A stretch of 64,000 nucleotides of DNA from Malachius bipustulatus. Taxonomy: Eukaryota > Arthropoda > Insecta > Coleoptera > Melyridae. Below the pieces are notes generated by a model. The model saw only the letters and a list, made by a program, of their open reading frames with translations, was not told the origin of the DNA and searched no databases. The stretch lies in assembly GCA_910589415.1 (NCBI GenBank), contig OU342637.1, positions 26,697,162-26,761,161 on the forward strand, read 5' to 3'. How positions within the stretch are numbered: the first letter of the stretch is position 1; the number at the start of each line of letters is the position of its first letter. The position numbers were made by a program, and so were the translations under genes. Below, piece after piece: positions 1-12,299 of this stretch.

Positions 1-1779
1 AAATTAAGGCATTATCCTTGTAAATAGCATTTGACGCAAGGAATTGTAAAAAACCAAAACCAAAAAAACCAAAAAACACTGTCAAAAATCGTTTGGCTCG
101 AAAAATGACTTTTTCCTGTGTATTTTGTAGACGAGGAGATCTGAGTACAGAAGAACCGCTTACAGTTCTTAACTTCTGACTATTTCTATCTTCTGATATG
201 AGATTTTTTATTAAAATGGCAAAAAAAAATTAGAAATCTCGCGACCTTTTTCAACTGTGGACGATTGTATCTCGAGAACGCAGAGCACCATGAAACTACT
301 TTCTGTTGCAGAATCTTCAATGCCCAACGCGCATTTCTCATAAAGCAAGAAATGATTCAAATAAACAAATTTCAAATTGATGGATTACTAAATGAAAAAC
401 TAAGCGTATTCCGTAGAAGTTGAACAAGATTGTCGAAAGACAGGTCACGTAAATTTCACCCGAAATCTCTAACGAGACTCTCAGCACTGTAAGTTCAAAT
501 TTACATTTAATTTAATTCAGACCAGTTTGGTAAACAAAATTTAATCATAGTGTTACTAATAATGATTGATCCATTTTCGGGATTATCTCATTGGAGCAAG
601 ATTGCGGTCCTCTAACCGTGTTACCGCTGTCAATACGTAGGGCAATATGGTAGCTGTCCAAGATACGCCAATGAAGTCGGGTTCTGTCTCCAGACGTCCT
701 AATATTATAAGGTCGGAGGGTTTATTGAATTCTCTTAGTCCTTAGTCATAGTCCCTTACTGTTCTCGTTCTCCAAAGGCGTAGAATATTGAGATGTTTAC
801 ATGCTGCAAGTTGTAGTTCGAGCTAACAGTGCTTGGTGCTTAGTGCTTCTGATTATTTTGTTGCAATTACATGGGTATATTGTGAATGTGTGATTTAATT
901 AACATTTACTTGACAATCATTTTTTTAACAATCATTTGAGCACCAATACTAACTTCGTAATAATTATTGAGCTGGTAAAGCGGTTATTAAATAATTAGCA
1001 AAATAGTAAGTTTTCTCAATGCTTGTTTCAATAAAGATTTTGAAAATCTTTTTCATAGTCATAATATTATTTTCTGATATCCTACGTATCCTTAACGAAG
1101 ACCAATTCGATCATAGTCTTATTTTTTATCAACTATCTGCTAGAGAAGTCCTGCTACTAAAACAAGAGCCATCCTGTATAAATAAGAGTCATTTCTGGCC
1201 GATCTATAAATTTCAGTAACGATAATAATTTTTTTAGGTCTTTCACGCGTTTGTGTGTTTTTACCCCTCTTTAGGGAGAATTACTAAAGTGTTTAAATGT
1301 GAGATATGCATTTCGTTAACGGATTCGTCAAAAGGGATTTAATTAGGGTCAAGCGTCATTATGAAAAACTGAAAAAGTATCGCGACCGTGTGGATCCATC
1401 AGAATCGCAGTGAAACTGAAGATTTTATAAATTTATCCTCTGCTCAAAACGAGGGACGTTCAAAGTCAGTGTTGGTAACCATGTTACATAAAACTGGCAC
1501 CCACTTTAACCTGTCGATTTCCCTTTAAAAATTCAACAAAATCTCGAATCTGAAGCATAAATAATCATAAAATCAACTCGCTCATCGTCTTCAACCAATT
1601 TTATGGCTTGTAGCTTTTGGAGCAATACACTTTAGTTTTTCTCTAAATAAATATGACCGTCTCACGAGCCGCTGTCTTACCAAACCCCGGTACCTTTATC
1701 AAAATTAGGGAGATTTAATTTCAAAGAAATTCCCTCGATGAGAAATTCGAAGTAGCTCAGTCTGTCAACAAGTTCAACA
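1..1779. other. AT-rich DNA without recognised features
   Basis: No open frame longer than about 70 codons, and none that resembles a known family on either strand. There are short A/T runs but no clear repeat structure. I see nothing here that can be annotated. Confidence 0.6.
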
Positions 1780-2055
1780 AAATTCCTCCTCTCGGCCACC
1801 TCCCAACTCCAGCATCTCCGGAACGCTCGGACCGAAACGGCGCGGCGCTGGGCAGGCGCTCGGTCTCGGCGGCGACGACGGCACCGGGTCGGGACTCAGT
1901 AGTGGTAAAACCCCGATACAGACGTCGCGTCATCCCCGTTCTACGGATTGCGCGTCGCGTCGGCATCAAGGGATTCATTGAGGAAGAGTGCGGACCGTTC
2001 AGGGTGTCGTGTGAATGGTTGACGAATAGCTCAACGAATTGGAGGTGTGTTATTG
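1780..2055. promoter_or_regulatory. CpG-rich island-like patch, possible promoter or 5' exon
   Basis: A sharply GC- and CpG-rich block (repeated GGCG and CGGCG words, cgcgtcgcgt) in otherwise AT-rich sequence. A 73-codon minus-strand frame (1757-1978) crosses it but is arginine- and proline-biased, as any GC-rich sequence would give, and resembles no family. On the plus strand the block ends near 2045 in a GAGGTGTGT word that could be a splice donor. It may be a host 5' untranslated exon or a promoter. The base composition is direct observation; the function is inference. Confidence 0.25.
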
Positions 2056-5029
2056 TTAGTTGTGATCTTGTTTAGGGGGTGCGGGGGCTGTATATTTTCC
2101 TTTTTTTTTCATAAAAGAATGCTATAGAATAAAAAAATATACGGGTAAGATTTAAAATGTATAACTTCAATTTTCGTTCGGAAAAATTTACTTCGAAAAT
2201 AAGAAACCCCCAATAATTTAATTCTAGAAACAATAAGCAACTTTCGTGGTATATTTACCAGTTTAAATCAACAATTAATTAAGTTAAGTGGAGTTATTAA
2301 ATAAAGTTATGAGTTTATGAGTGAGCCATGAATCGAAAATTAAAATAAACAAAGCAGAGCAGCTAATATAATAACATAAGGGTTGCAGCGTCATGTTTGA
2401 GCGCCGCTATATAAATTGGCTTTATTTTAAAACCACCGAGCTAGAATAATTTCGCTCCTGGATGGGATACGACTTGGAGATATAATTTCGCTGGAAATAT
2501 TCACCCCTACATCTATGCAAATTTATTTTTAGCATAAAAAATATATGTATACTTAATAGATACCTATAGATGTTGGCTCGCGTATGAACCTATGCTACTA
2601 AGGGTAAATATTATTTTACATAAAAATAACTAATAAAGTACCTAATTATCAATGTGGGAAACCACAAAATTTCACACAACTCAACAAACAAAAGTGTTTT
2701 CTTATGGCAAGCAGCACGCATATACAATAATTTAAAGCTCATAGTCCCGATGGACCTATTTCGGGCATTTGCTGTCGATATACTTACAGAAATTTTGTAT
2801 TTTCCCGGGCTCGTAACAGTGAAAGGGAACGCTTTTCATTGGAAATTCATGAACCAGCAAAATGTAAATCTACCTTTATTGCTGCAGGATGCTTGAGCAT
2901 TTTTAGCAACTCAGCCGTACTGAAAAGCTGCTTGAAATTCACGCAAAAATCAAGTGCAATCATATGGTTTGGTAGGATAACATAAAAGAGATTAATTCCT
3001 CCTCCAATTTTGCGATCTCTTGTATTTTTAATTTTTTCTGGTCAGCTGTATTTATTAAATTCATTAGGTACTAAAATGATGAATCAATGGAAAACCGTCA
3101 CCAATACTACTGGTTATAATAATAGTAATTTGACTACTTCGCAACTTCTTGCCGTTGTCGTGTATGATAAACCATGGAACTCCGCGTTCATAAAACACTT
3201 TGTTCTATATATTGTGAAAGTGATTTAGCTTTTGCGGTAACAAGTTGATTTTCAAAAGAAGTAGATAATTACTTACCACCAATATGTAAGTGTTCCTCTC
3301 TTACCTCTCTTACTGAAAGGCCAGAAAATGTACAAAAAATCAGAAAAAAAAAACAGCCTGTATCACAAAAAAATCAATTGGTCACCGTGACTACCGAAAA
3401 CCTTTATGGGAACAAAGAATCCGAGATATTTCATCCAGTTTAAATATTCTAACGAGAATCACTACTTGTTAAAGGGGCATTAAAAATTAAAATGGTAGCA
3501 ATAAAATTCGGAAATCGAGGTCTTTAATGATGTAGCTCTGGGAGCGGCTCTAGAGGTGTACAGGGCTAGAAATCGTTGATTAGTTTTTCCTTAAAACCTC
3601 TCTGGCCTATATTTGCAAATAAACCTCGACGCCCGGATAACAGGGGCGGAAAATCTCAAATTGAACATAATATATTCTCAATTAACTTCGTCAGTTATAG
3701 TTTCAAAGGTTTTAATTCAAACCCTCAACTGTAATTCTATTTCACGGTCTTTTATTTACCAAGCCTCGCCTTCACGGGAGTTCACAAAATGGATTTCATC
3801 AAGTTAAACAGTTTAAATAAGACCCGTTAATTAGCCTGTCTGATTCTCCACGGAGGGAAAAAATCTGGAATTTATTCTAGCTCTAGTAGGAGGTTCAAGT
3901 GTTCCGTTCCCATTGTAAAGAGCACTTTTATAGCTTTCGACGTAATGAATAGAAGAACAATATCTTCACCGTTGGTAATCAATTTCCCCTGGAAGGAATT
4001 TATTTCATTCTTTAGGTTGGTTTAGAGAGAATAATAGCTGAGGATGGTTCCTTTTGAATTTTCTTATTGGAAACTATTATTAGGAGAGTGCTACTTTTTT
4101 CCAAATATTATTTCAATTATTGCTAGGAAATAATTGTGTTCTTCATAAATCTTCAGCTTTGTTGGGAAAAAATGAACAAAATTCTTTAGATCAAAACCTT
4201 ATCTATTATGTATCACAATAGGTTCAATATTGATTATGTTAGCATTTTGTTAAATTTGATCCAGCCATGCAATTTGTACTTATTGAACAACAACATGAAG
4301 ACATTTGCGTGTTCAAGGGTTATTCGACCCAATCAGTTAATGAAGATCAGTGTGTTATAAATCTGTTGTGGTGGCTGATTATGGGGAAACTGGTAGTAAG
4401 GGCCAATAATTTATAGAGCGAACAAAACTAAATTATGCAGCTCTAGAGGAATAAGGATCGAAAGTCTCAAGGGACAGTCTTCAAAATCAAAAGGAGAAGG
4501 TGAATTAAATCCCAAGCGGTAGGTTGATAAAATTCAATGAGAAAGGTCGATGAACCTCAAGCGGAATGATATAAAAAAATTGCGTTACTACGAAGATTGG
4601 CGATTTTCAACAGTAGGTCGATTAGGTTACCTCGTAAATGAGCGCTCCAACTCTGGCTCTAGGCCAGGTCAGGTTCTGGTTCCGTTCGGGTATAAAAAGT
4701 GGCGCGGGCTATCAAGCCGGCGGTTGCGGATGGGGGTTCCCCTAGTTTTAAAGCAAGCCCATCTCCCTTATCTTTTGAAAGGCCTCAAAGTCGCGGTAGA
4801 TGGTTGTATTATGGTGGATCTACTTACACGCCTCCCACCCCCCTAGTAAAAAAGATGCTCAGCTATATTATGATAAACTCGTAGTCTGGTTGTTGTAATC
4901 GGGTCAAGATCGCTATAGGGTGATAGGGTTGAAGCTCGAGTAGGAATATGGTATTCAAAGGTGATGGTTCCACTTAATTTTATTAACACTGCTTATAACA
5001 ACAATAACAATTAGTAACTAATTCTTATT
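2056..5029. other. AT-rich DNA without recognised genes
   Basis: No recognisable coding sequence. A moderately GC-rich stretch at about 4620-4860 carries overlapping frames of 98 and 61 codons in two phases with no family resemblance; it may be an old repeat fragment. A TATA-like word lies near 2410 (gctatataaatt) without supporting context. Confidence 0.55.
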
Positions 5030-5185
5030 ATATAACGACGTCATATTTTAGTGATTTTTTGTATCACTATCACGTGATTATTATCGTCATTTCTCTGACG
5101 TGATTTAGACGTAATGTTTATGACGTCGATCTAACGTCGTTTTTTCGTCATTTTCGTCACAAAAACTGAATATTTGAATCTGGCG
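5030..5185 (+). repeat. GACGT-rich dispersed repeat, copy A
   Basis: The block contains many GACGT/ACGTC words (gacgtcatatttt, tgacgtgattta, gacgtcgatctaacgtcgtt) and ends in a gaatctggc tail. The same order of words recurs in the same orientation at about 62,983-63,120, including cgtcatttctctgacgtg versus cgtcatttctgagacgtg and gatctaacgtcgtttttt versus ggtctaacgtcgtttttt. Two diverged copies of one interspersed family are therefore present. No coding capacity is visible and I cannot assign it to a class. Confidence 0.7.
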
Positions 5186-6017
5186 CTATAAGTCTTGTCT
5201 TACCATAAATTATTTTCATATAAAGATGTAGCCCGTTCTCTGCTCGCTTGATTTAAAATTTCGAATAAAGATGTTAACAGAAAAATGTGCGAGCAGAGGA
5301 TGCTATTCCCTCTGGCTCCGTTCGGGTACTTTCAAATTTATTTGAACCCAAAGCGGAACAGAGGGTGTTAAAGATCTTAAAATGAAGTTACAAATTTTTA
5401 AGTGATCGTCTAGATAAATTTTGTCTAAAAAAAAAAATTCCAAAAAGTTTCCAAAAAGCTTGACCTGCCCTACGTTGTGAATATTTAAATTACAGGTCAC
5501 ACAAACACTAAAATAAAAGACACACTAATAATTAACAATTTATTGGAATGCTCCAATTAAACAAAATTAAATTTCCAGGAATTGATAGTAGTGTATCGTG
5601 AGATTATTTACTTAAAATTAAGATTTTTCCACTTATCAACTAAACATTATACACAACATCAAAGAATAGACAAAGTCATTATTCATTTTAAAAGATAATT
5701 GGTCTATAAATGACCACCATACCACCTTCAATAGGCATTTACTAAAATTTACACACCTAACCTTACTTAATTTGGTCAAATAATAATAACTTTACTAAAT
5801 TAAAAATTTACCTTAATAAAAAAATAATGACAGCATTATACCAGCTTCAATAATTAAGTTTAGCAATATACAAAAATTGTAATATCGATTAGATATTCTC
5901 AAACTCATTTACAGGTAACAAAGTTCCAAATTAAATCACTCCAATAACATCATTTGGTTGATATGTTTCTCATTTTAGAGAACATAAATGAATTACAAAA
6001 TAAATCTGATAAGGTAC
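5186..6017. other. AT-rich DNA, nothing recognised
   Basis: Only short AT-rich stretches. A 65-codon minus frame (5303-5500) resembles nothing I know. Confidence 0.5.
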
Positions 6018-6657
6018 CTTGCAGTTAGTGGTGGGCAAAGCGGCTCACTTGACTGAGCCGGCTCACTCGGTTCGGTTCAGTTCGAGGAACCGGATCACTG
6101 AGCCGGCTCAATTGAACCGGCTCAGCCAGCTGCTTTCCATCCGGATTTCCGGATCCGATCCGATAGTAACTGGTAGTTCTAAATAGAATGTTCTACATTT
6201 TTTGTTGATTTTATTATTCCAATTATTAGTGTTGTTATATTTTTGAAGAATTTCGAATACGTTATTTATTTTATGTTTTATAGGTTCTATATTTTGTTGG
6301 TTTATTTTAGGTACCTATCCTCTATCCAATAAATAAAAATATTACAATACATGTTGGATCATATAAACTGGTCATTTAAGTATTGTGACCCATTTTCACA
6401 TCACGGTCACGGCTCCGGCTCACCCCTCACTCGTTACTCTGCGTCTTTCGGTTCACACTATAGCACTATAATACGCAATAATGCAATCCGCATCCGGTTC
6501 CAAAACTCATTTCATTTCGAAATTCAATTACGCAATTGTGAGCCGTGGTTATGGTGAACCGGTTCATTCCATCCTCGCGAGCCGGTTCACATGGGTTTTG
6601 AAGTGAGCCGGCTCATTGAACCGGATCACTCGCGAACCGGACATCACTACTTGCAGT
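6018..6657. mobile_element. hAT-type MITE, complete, with 8-bp target duplication
   Basis: The element spans 6026-6649 (624 bp). It is flanked by a perfect 8-bp direct repeat CTTGCAGT at 6018-6025 and 6650-6657, the size made by hAT transposases. The ends are short imperfect inverted repeats: TAGTGGTGGGC at the left, and TAGTGATGTCC when the right end is read inward. Just inside both ends are clusters of the 10-bp palindrome GAGCCGGCTC (6055, 6100, 6605) and half-sites such as GAACCGG and GATCACT, a layout typical of subterminal transposase-binding repeats in hAT elements. No transposase frame exists inside, so it must be non-autonomous. The hAT assignment follows from target-duplication length and end style. 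The family name is unknown. Confidence 0.88.
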
Positions 6658-9600
6658 CCAATTCGTACTTCAAGTTGAAAAGCAAGTGAAACGGGAAGAT
6701 CCAAAAGTAGGATGGAAAACCACGCTTCCTCCTTCCATCGTTGATAATGTCCGACCACCATCATCGGTCTAGACCATAAAAAAAACAAAAGGAGATGGCT
6801 TTGCTTTATCCAAGCAACGCCATTCCTACAAACTGCTTACATCAGCCAAAACTCTTGAGTAAATGATGATCCCATACCAGAAACTACAATCGGGACATAC
6901 CGAAACGAAAACGGAAGACAAAAGTCAAAACCAAAAGGAAAAGCCAAACGGAAAGGTAGATCAAACGGTAGAACAAAACCGTAGAAAAAAATCGTAGAAG
7001 CCCTGAAATAAAAAAATTAAATAATCACTATCCGAAATTTTACCAAACGCAAATTTTTTCTTACCGAAATGAAACACATTGTCCACGTCGGACTTCTAAT
7101 AATTATTCCCTGGTAATCAGCATCCACAAACTCATCCTACCTAATTAGAACGACATAAAACATTAGCTTTGCTAAATAAAACTAAAACAACAACTTCATA
7201 CCTGAGTTTCAAGCACCACTACACGAAACAATAAACTAATAATTCACTTATTTAACCATGTCCGGTTCTCGACCTCACAATTCAATCGATAAATAAGCGC
7301 ATGGTCGGTTATCCGTTACATCGCTCTGTCACCTCGCCGACTGGCATGTGACAGACTCCAACCGACAGACTCATAATTTGATCTCGCTACTATGCCTCAG
7401 ACTATAAAATCAGCGGAGTGTAGCATTCCAAAGGGACGCCATTTTCCTACGCCTTTTCTATTCGAAAATTCATTCGAAACAGATACGGAAAAGCGCACGC
7501 TACAAAGAAGTCAATTTATAACTTCTTCTCCCTCTTGCTTATTTCTTGGGGATGACCAAGAAATCACGTTGCAGCGACGTCACTTCTCTACGTGAGATGT
7601 ACTGAGGCAGGAAAAAAATAAAAATATTAATACCTGACACCACCTCATAACATTTTTCAAACTGTTAGTTCTTCTTTAGTGGAGAGGAAAACATTTCCCT
7701 AAATTTTGAAACTGACACCACGGGATGAAGCTAACGCAACTAAGATCCGGACACAAGGCAAATGAGTATTGAAATGACCTGATACTTGGGGGTCTTGCAA
7801 TTGTCCAACAAGAGCACATCTAGGGAGGAATAATGATGCTGTGGGGAGGTATAAATATTCGTGTATCTCACATAATATTTCCTTTTATCGAAGATCAATC
7901 ACTGGAATATTCTTGGTTTATTCTTTAGCCGGTCTTTCCATACATGTAAGAAATTGCAGAAGTTTGCTCTCGACAACTCTGCAATAAGAAGTACGGAGAA
8001 TGACTAATGGTGCATGGTGCATGGAGGTATAAATATTGATAAAGGACGTAACTAGTTTTGTTTCTGTTGTAATATACATACTTGAATCCTCGCAGGATCG
8101 CCATGTTGATAAATTGATCGGATTTGCCAGGATCAGCGTGTGATAATCTTGCACTTTCTTGCTTGGAATGATGGTGGATTTAAATTCGTATTAACACTAC
8201 TTATTTATTTATTGTGGTGTAGAAGTAATAATGTACAGGTAGATGCTTGTATAATATATAAAATGGGTCGCTAACATTATTAATCTGTGAATGTGTAAGA
8301 TTCTGAATTCTGTTTACGAATCAGCTATAATCAGTTATGAATTTATTAAATAAAATAATACTGAGGTCGCTTATGTAACGTTCAATTCCGTTACCAATAT
8401 GGCACCATTTTTTTATTAAATAAATATAAACAGTGAGTGATGAGATGATGCGTATCTGCGATCAGTCGTATAGTTTACAAACATAGCTTGTTATTATAAG
8501 CCGATGAGTTGTATACTGTGGAAGATCGCTTCATTTTAATTTTGTAAGGTGTAATTTTTTTGGGTGAAGTTGCCTTAGTGAGACTCCCTCTCCCTCATTT
8601 ACATAAGAGGGAAATTAAATGTCAAAAGACGTTAAGATTGTTAACTTGTCCGACTGGGTATTTAAATTCGAGGAGTTTCATGTGACCGTATTTGTAGGGC
8701 CGTCAATCATAATCAGGGACTAAACTGGGGACCTGAAAGTTAAGCGATATCGGATCCTCAGGGGGAATAAGCTGGTTCAAGTGGACCTTAACATCATTTC
8801 ATTCAACGATTTAAAAGGATCAGGAAGTTTAGTGAAATATAAAAGAGTTTCGGAGTAACTCCTTTTTTATTATATGTAAAAAAAATATAGTTTTAAAAGA
8901 AAGGAAAAAAAATACCGCAGCTTTAATTAATTAAATATAATCAGAATCATCTGGAAACGTTCACGCTTAAACAAGAAGTAACTTTCAACGAACCTCCTTT
9001 CTAAACGTTTTTTTGTTCAGGGTGAGAAATATTTTATTAAAACTTTACACAGGCTTATTATCAGATATGAGGTGCCACGAACTTTCTTGAAAAAATTAGG
9101 AAAGTTTAGCTTCAAGCAGCTCTTTAATGGGAAACGCTTATTAATTATTCTTTCTGTTATACTATTCATATACCACATGATGGCGCAACTCCTCATCTTG
9201 CAAAAATGAAAAAAACTCATTTGTACGGGAAAGTCCAAACCTCCTGCATTTTCTTATCAGAGGAATATTAATTTCTGGTGCATATGAGCAGAAACGATTT
9301 AAAATTTTAATACCAATTTGGGAAAAGCTTCAACATCAGACTTGAAAGACAGAATTACTTATTGGGCTCCAGTTTTCAGTCGTAACACAGTCGCTTGTTA
9401 CAGAATACTCTTACTTACCTCGATCAACAAAGACTATTCGCTTTTTGTAGCGGCCTTGCTCATCGTTCTCACAGTAGCTCGAGTTGTCTCTGATATTGTA
9501 GCTCAAAATATAATCTCGTCTTACAGAAACATCTTTCGTTTCTCTTACTGTATCAGTTAGAGCTTATTTCTTGTAACATCGTTTATGTCTTTCAATTCGT

Positions 9601-10219
9601 CTTCATCTCTCTGGTGCGTCATCTGAAATAAATTAAATCATGATGTGGTGTTAAAAGATACGATTCTCTTTCTGGAAGTTCTCGAAACCGTTTTCAGTAA
9701 CTTAATTACTCTTTGCTGCTCCACTTTCGTTTAGTTTCATGTCACAAACTGTAACCTTTCTAGTTCAGTAAAACGCGGGTTAGACTTTCGGTTTCATGCG
9801 TTTCTGATTAGGAAAGGTTCGCTTTTTCGGTCGAAGAAGACTTGTACTCGATATTGCTTGATATCGTTTAGACCTTTCTAACTTAGGGCATTTAATGAGA
9901 GTATCTTATTCTTAGTTTCATGTTGCTTGACTCCAATGCAATTGTCTGGTTTTAGTACTCCTTCAATTTCCTACAAAAACAGTTACTCGAGATCTTTTAC
10001 CTTGTCTTTGATGAGTTGTCTCTTCTGTTGTTCCACCTCTCCATAATTATTGGACTACATATAGAATGCTACAGATGGCAACAAGAAGCCTTTGCCCAAG
10101 CCCATCATAAACCGCTCTGCTTATAAGGTCGTTCTCCCGTAAAGAGTCATCTGAGGGGAGAACAGAAATGAACTCCTGACATCAGTTCACCAATAAAGAG
10201 AAATAGAGATAGAGCGTGT
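6658..10219. other. AT-rich DNA without recognised genes
   Basis: Nothing recognisable on either strand. GAGGTATAAATATT occurs at about 7846 and again at about 8025, possibly a short local duplication. The C/T-rich stretch 9340-10010 was checked on the minus strand for coiled-coil coding and gave no continuous frame. Confidence 0.5.
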
Positions 10220-10875
10220 TCATGCAACAACTTTCCAGGCCGAAATATATACCATAGAGCTCTGTGCGCAGATGCGGGAAAAGATTTACTGTCAACGCAG
10301 ATCAATAAAAACATTTTCAGGCAGCCAAGTCTCTAGCTCCAGCCACTGCAAGTCCAAATTAGTGTTGAACTGCCAAATAACCTTGAATGCTCTAGCAAGG
10401 AACAACGAAGCAACTTTGAGTTGGATTCCGGGTCATGCTGGATATAAAGGGAACGAACTTGCCGACTCTCTGGCCAGGAAAGGTGCCGAATCCAAATTTA
10501 TCGGACCAAAACCACCATTTGGTGTATAACCGAATATTGTCAAAACAACAATTCGCAACTGGGTTGAAAGATTGGGTCATTTGAAGGCCTTTATACAGGA
10601 TACGTCGAAAAAAAGATCAAAAAACTATTATTCGAGCTTAACAGGAAAGAACTGAAAGCCTTAGTAGGTCTTTATACTGATCACTGCAAACTGAACCATC
10701 CTGCAAACAGCGCTGGTGGATGACGAAACAGCAAAATACATCCTATGAAAGCTTTTGGGAAGAAATAGACTACAAACCTTCGGGAGTCTGAGACACCAGA
10801 TGACATGGATACATTACCCATAGTCAAGATGGTCAGTTTCCTCAAAGAGGCTCACTTGATGGGGTTAATGTAGCA
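10220..10875 (+). pseudogene. Decayed LINE ORF2 3' end (RNase H and C-terminal domain)
   Basis: This is a broken relative of the C-terminal part of the intact ORF2 at 49,202-52,888. In order it shows an AEIYTIELCAQM-like segment (compare AEIYAIVLSAQM), a damaged stretch at the third RNase H acidic position, WIPGHAGYKGNELADSLAR (compare WIPGHSGLGENEIADSLAR), ESKFIGPKPPFG, KELKALVGLYTDHCK (compare TDLRALIGLYTGHCK) and an end resembling DTFTPSKVISFLK. The longest surviving frame is 10,272-10,529 (85 codons); the rest needs frame changes and carries stops around 10,530 and 10,720. The Cys/His finger of the intact copy is largely lost. The upstream EN and RT domains are absent, which fits 5' truncation, usual for LINEs. 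It is an inactive fossil of the same or a sister family. Confidence 0.85.
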
Positions 10876-10975
10876 CTAGCACGACTAGATGTGAGCGACT
10901 CCACCGGACTCCAACTTTGGCAGGTTCGTTTTCTAGAACACTCATTTCTTAAGTAGCTTCATTTTTTAAAACTAT

Positions 10976-11170
10976 GCTAGGGGTCTCCGTGGTGCAGTGA
11001 TGAAGACCTCTTGCGAAGGATCTCAATATTCGATCCTGGCTCGACCTGGATTGGAAAAAATGACCTTGAAGGTCTAGCCGCTTTAGGTGCATAATCCTTA
11101 TTCCATATTCCGGGTAATTGTTCTCTACTTCTTAGCATATCCTCTTAGAATCTGCTGGTGTCAAAGAAAT
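10976..11170 (+). mobile_element. tRNA-derived SINE-like element
   Basis: The stretch starting gggtctccgtggtgcagtga carries a good RNA polymerase III A box (TGGTGCAGTG, about 10,990). About 35 bp downstream is a B-box-like TATTCGATCC that matches GGTTCGANNCC except at its first positions. The spacing fits a tRNA head. The sequence does not fold as a functional tRNA and runs on into unrelated sequence ending in A-rich aaagaaataaaatct, as SINEs do. I saw no second copy in the window. The call rests on the two boxes and their spacing, and the 3' end is approximate. Confidence 0.5.
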
Positions 11171-12299
11171 AAAATCTCCTTGATTGGTCGTTTTCTCTCA
11201 ACTAGACATCTTATGGACTTTCTTCTCATCGATCTCTTGCTGCAGTAACTCGATTTTTTATTCCACTTGAGTTATTCCTGCTCCAATCTTGCGCTTCCGG
11301 CTCTAATGCTTATCTGTTATAAGAGACTCGACTTTTTGGTTCTTTCTTTCTTCAGCAGTCACTCCAATTTTAGAAATTTCGCCGTTTATTTTGTTTGTTC
11401 TTCATCTCACACTTGGCGTTACTTTGGTCGTCAGCGTCTTTGGATGGGTTTCTGCAAAAAAATGCACAATGTTTGAGGTGATATTCAATGAAAAGGGATT
11501 GATGGGCATTATTCCTCACCTATTTATGAAATTCTAAAATGCTCTCAGCTTGAGAATAATTTTACTTTAAAATTAATCTGTAAGTAATTCAAATTCGTCG
11601 GCCTTTCTTCAAATATTTACCGAGACCATGGAAAACTAGTAGTGTCAACCCTTGATAAAATTACAACATTACCGGTTTCTGCAAAATCTTGAAATAAGTT
11701 ATTGGAGTTAGTAAATGTAATAGGAAATAGTCAGGATTGCAGAAGTTGAAGAGACATTCCTTCAACGGCTTAATGCAAGCTTTAAAGACAAACATCCGGT
11801 CTGAAACTTTAGGGAAGTTTTTACATCGACAGTTGTACGTGTTTAACGCTAAATGAGGTACCAAGGAGTTACTTAATAAGAAAAGTTTATTTTAGAAAGA
11901 GGGGTGAGTAAAGCTGGTACGAGAAAGAGAACAGGAATGAAGGCGATTGGGATGCTCAAGTAGGAGTGTAATTCCGGAGTAGTATGGAACTGCTTAATGT
12001 TAACTGCTTCCTGTCCTTTATGAGTGTACGGGTAAGCTTACAGTTTGGGAAAGTTGAACGACTCGGATGTGTTTTAAATTATTTATCATGAATTGCTTTG
12101 TATGGTTATTTAGAGGAAAGTTGACGCGACTTATATTCAAATAAAGACTTGCTGTTGAGTGCGATCGTTCTATTTCGTTTGCTGTTCATATCATTAAGAT
12201 TTATTGTATTTGCTCAAATGTGATTTTTTTTCAATTGAAAATGCACATGCACTACATGGGAATCCTTATGACGCTCTTTAAATGTTGCTTTTATGACAT
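11171..12299. other. Intergenic, weak trace of LINE-like coiled-coil coding
   Basis: On the minus strand near 11,205-11,270 an IELLQQEIDEKK-like heptad-rich stretch can be read across one stop. It recalls the coiled coil of LINE ORF1 proteins but is too short to call. Otherwise nothing recognised. Confidence 0.3.

Noticed and set aside
4550..4884. Overlapping frames in a GC-rich patch
   Set aside because: Two phases open at once, no motif and no splice signals; looks compositional.
9340..10010. Possible coiled-coil coding on the minus strand
   Set aside because: Lys/Glu-rich codons appear because the sequence is C/T-rich, but stops interrupt every frame and no LINE ORF1 motif could be followed.
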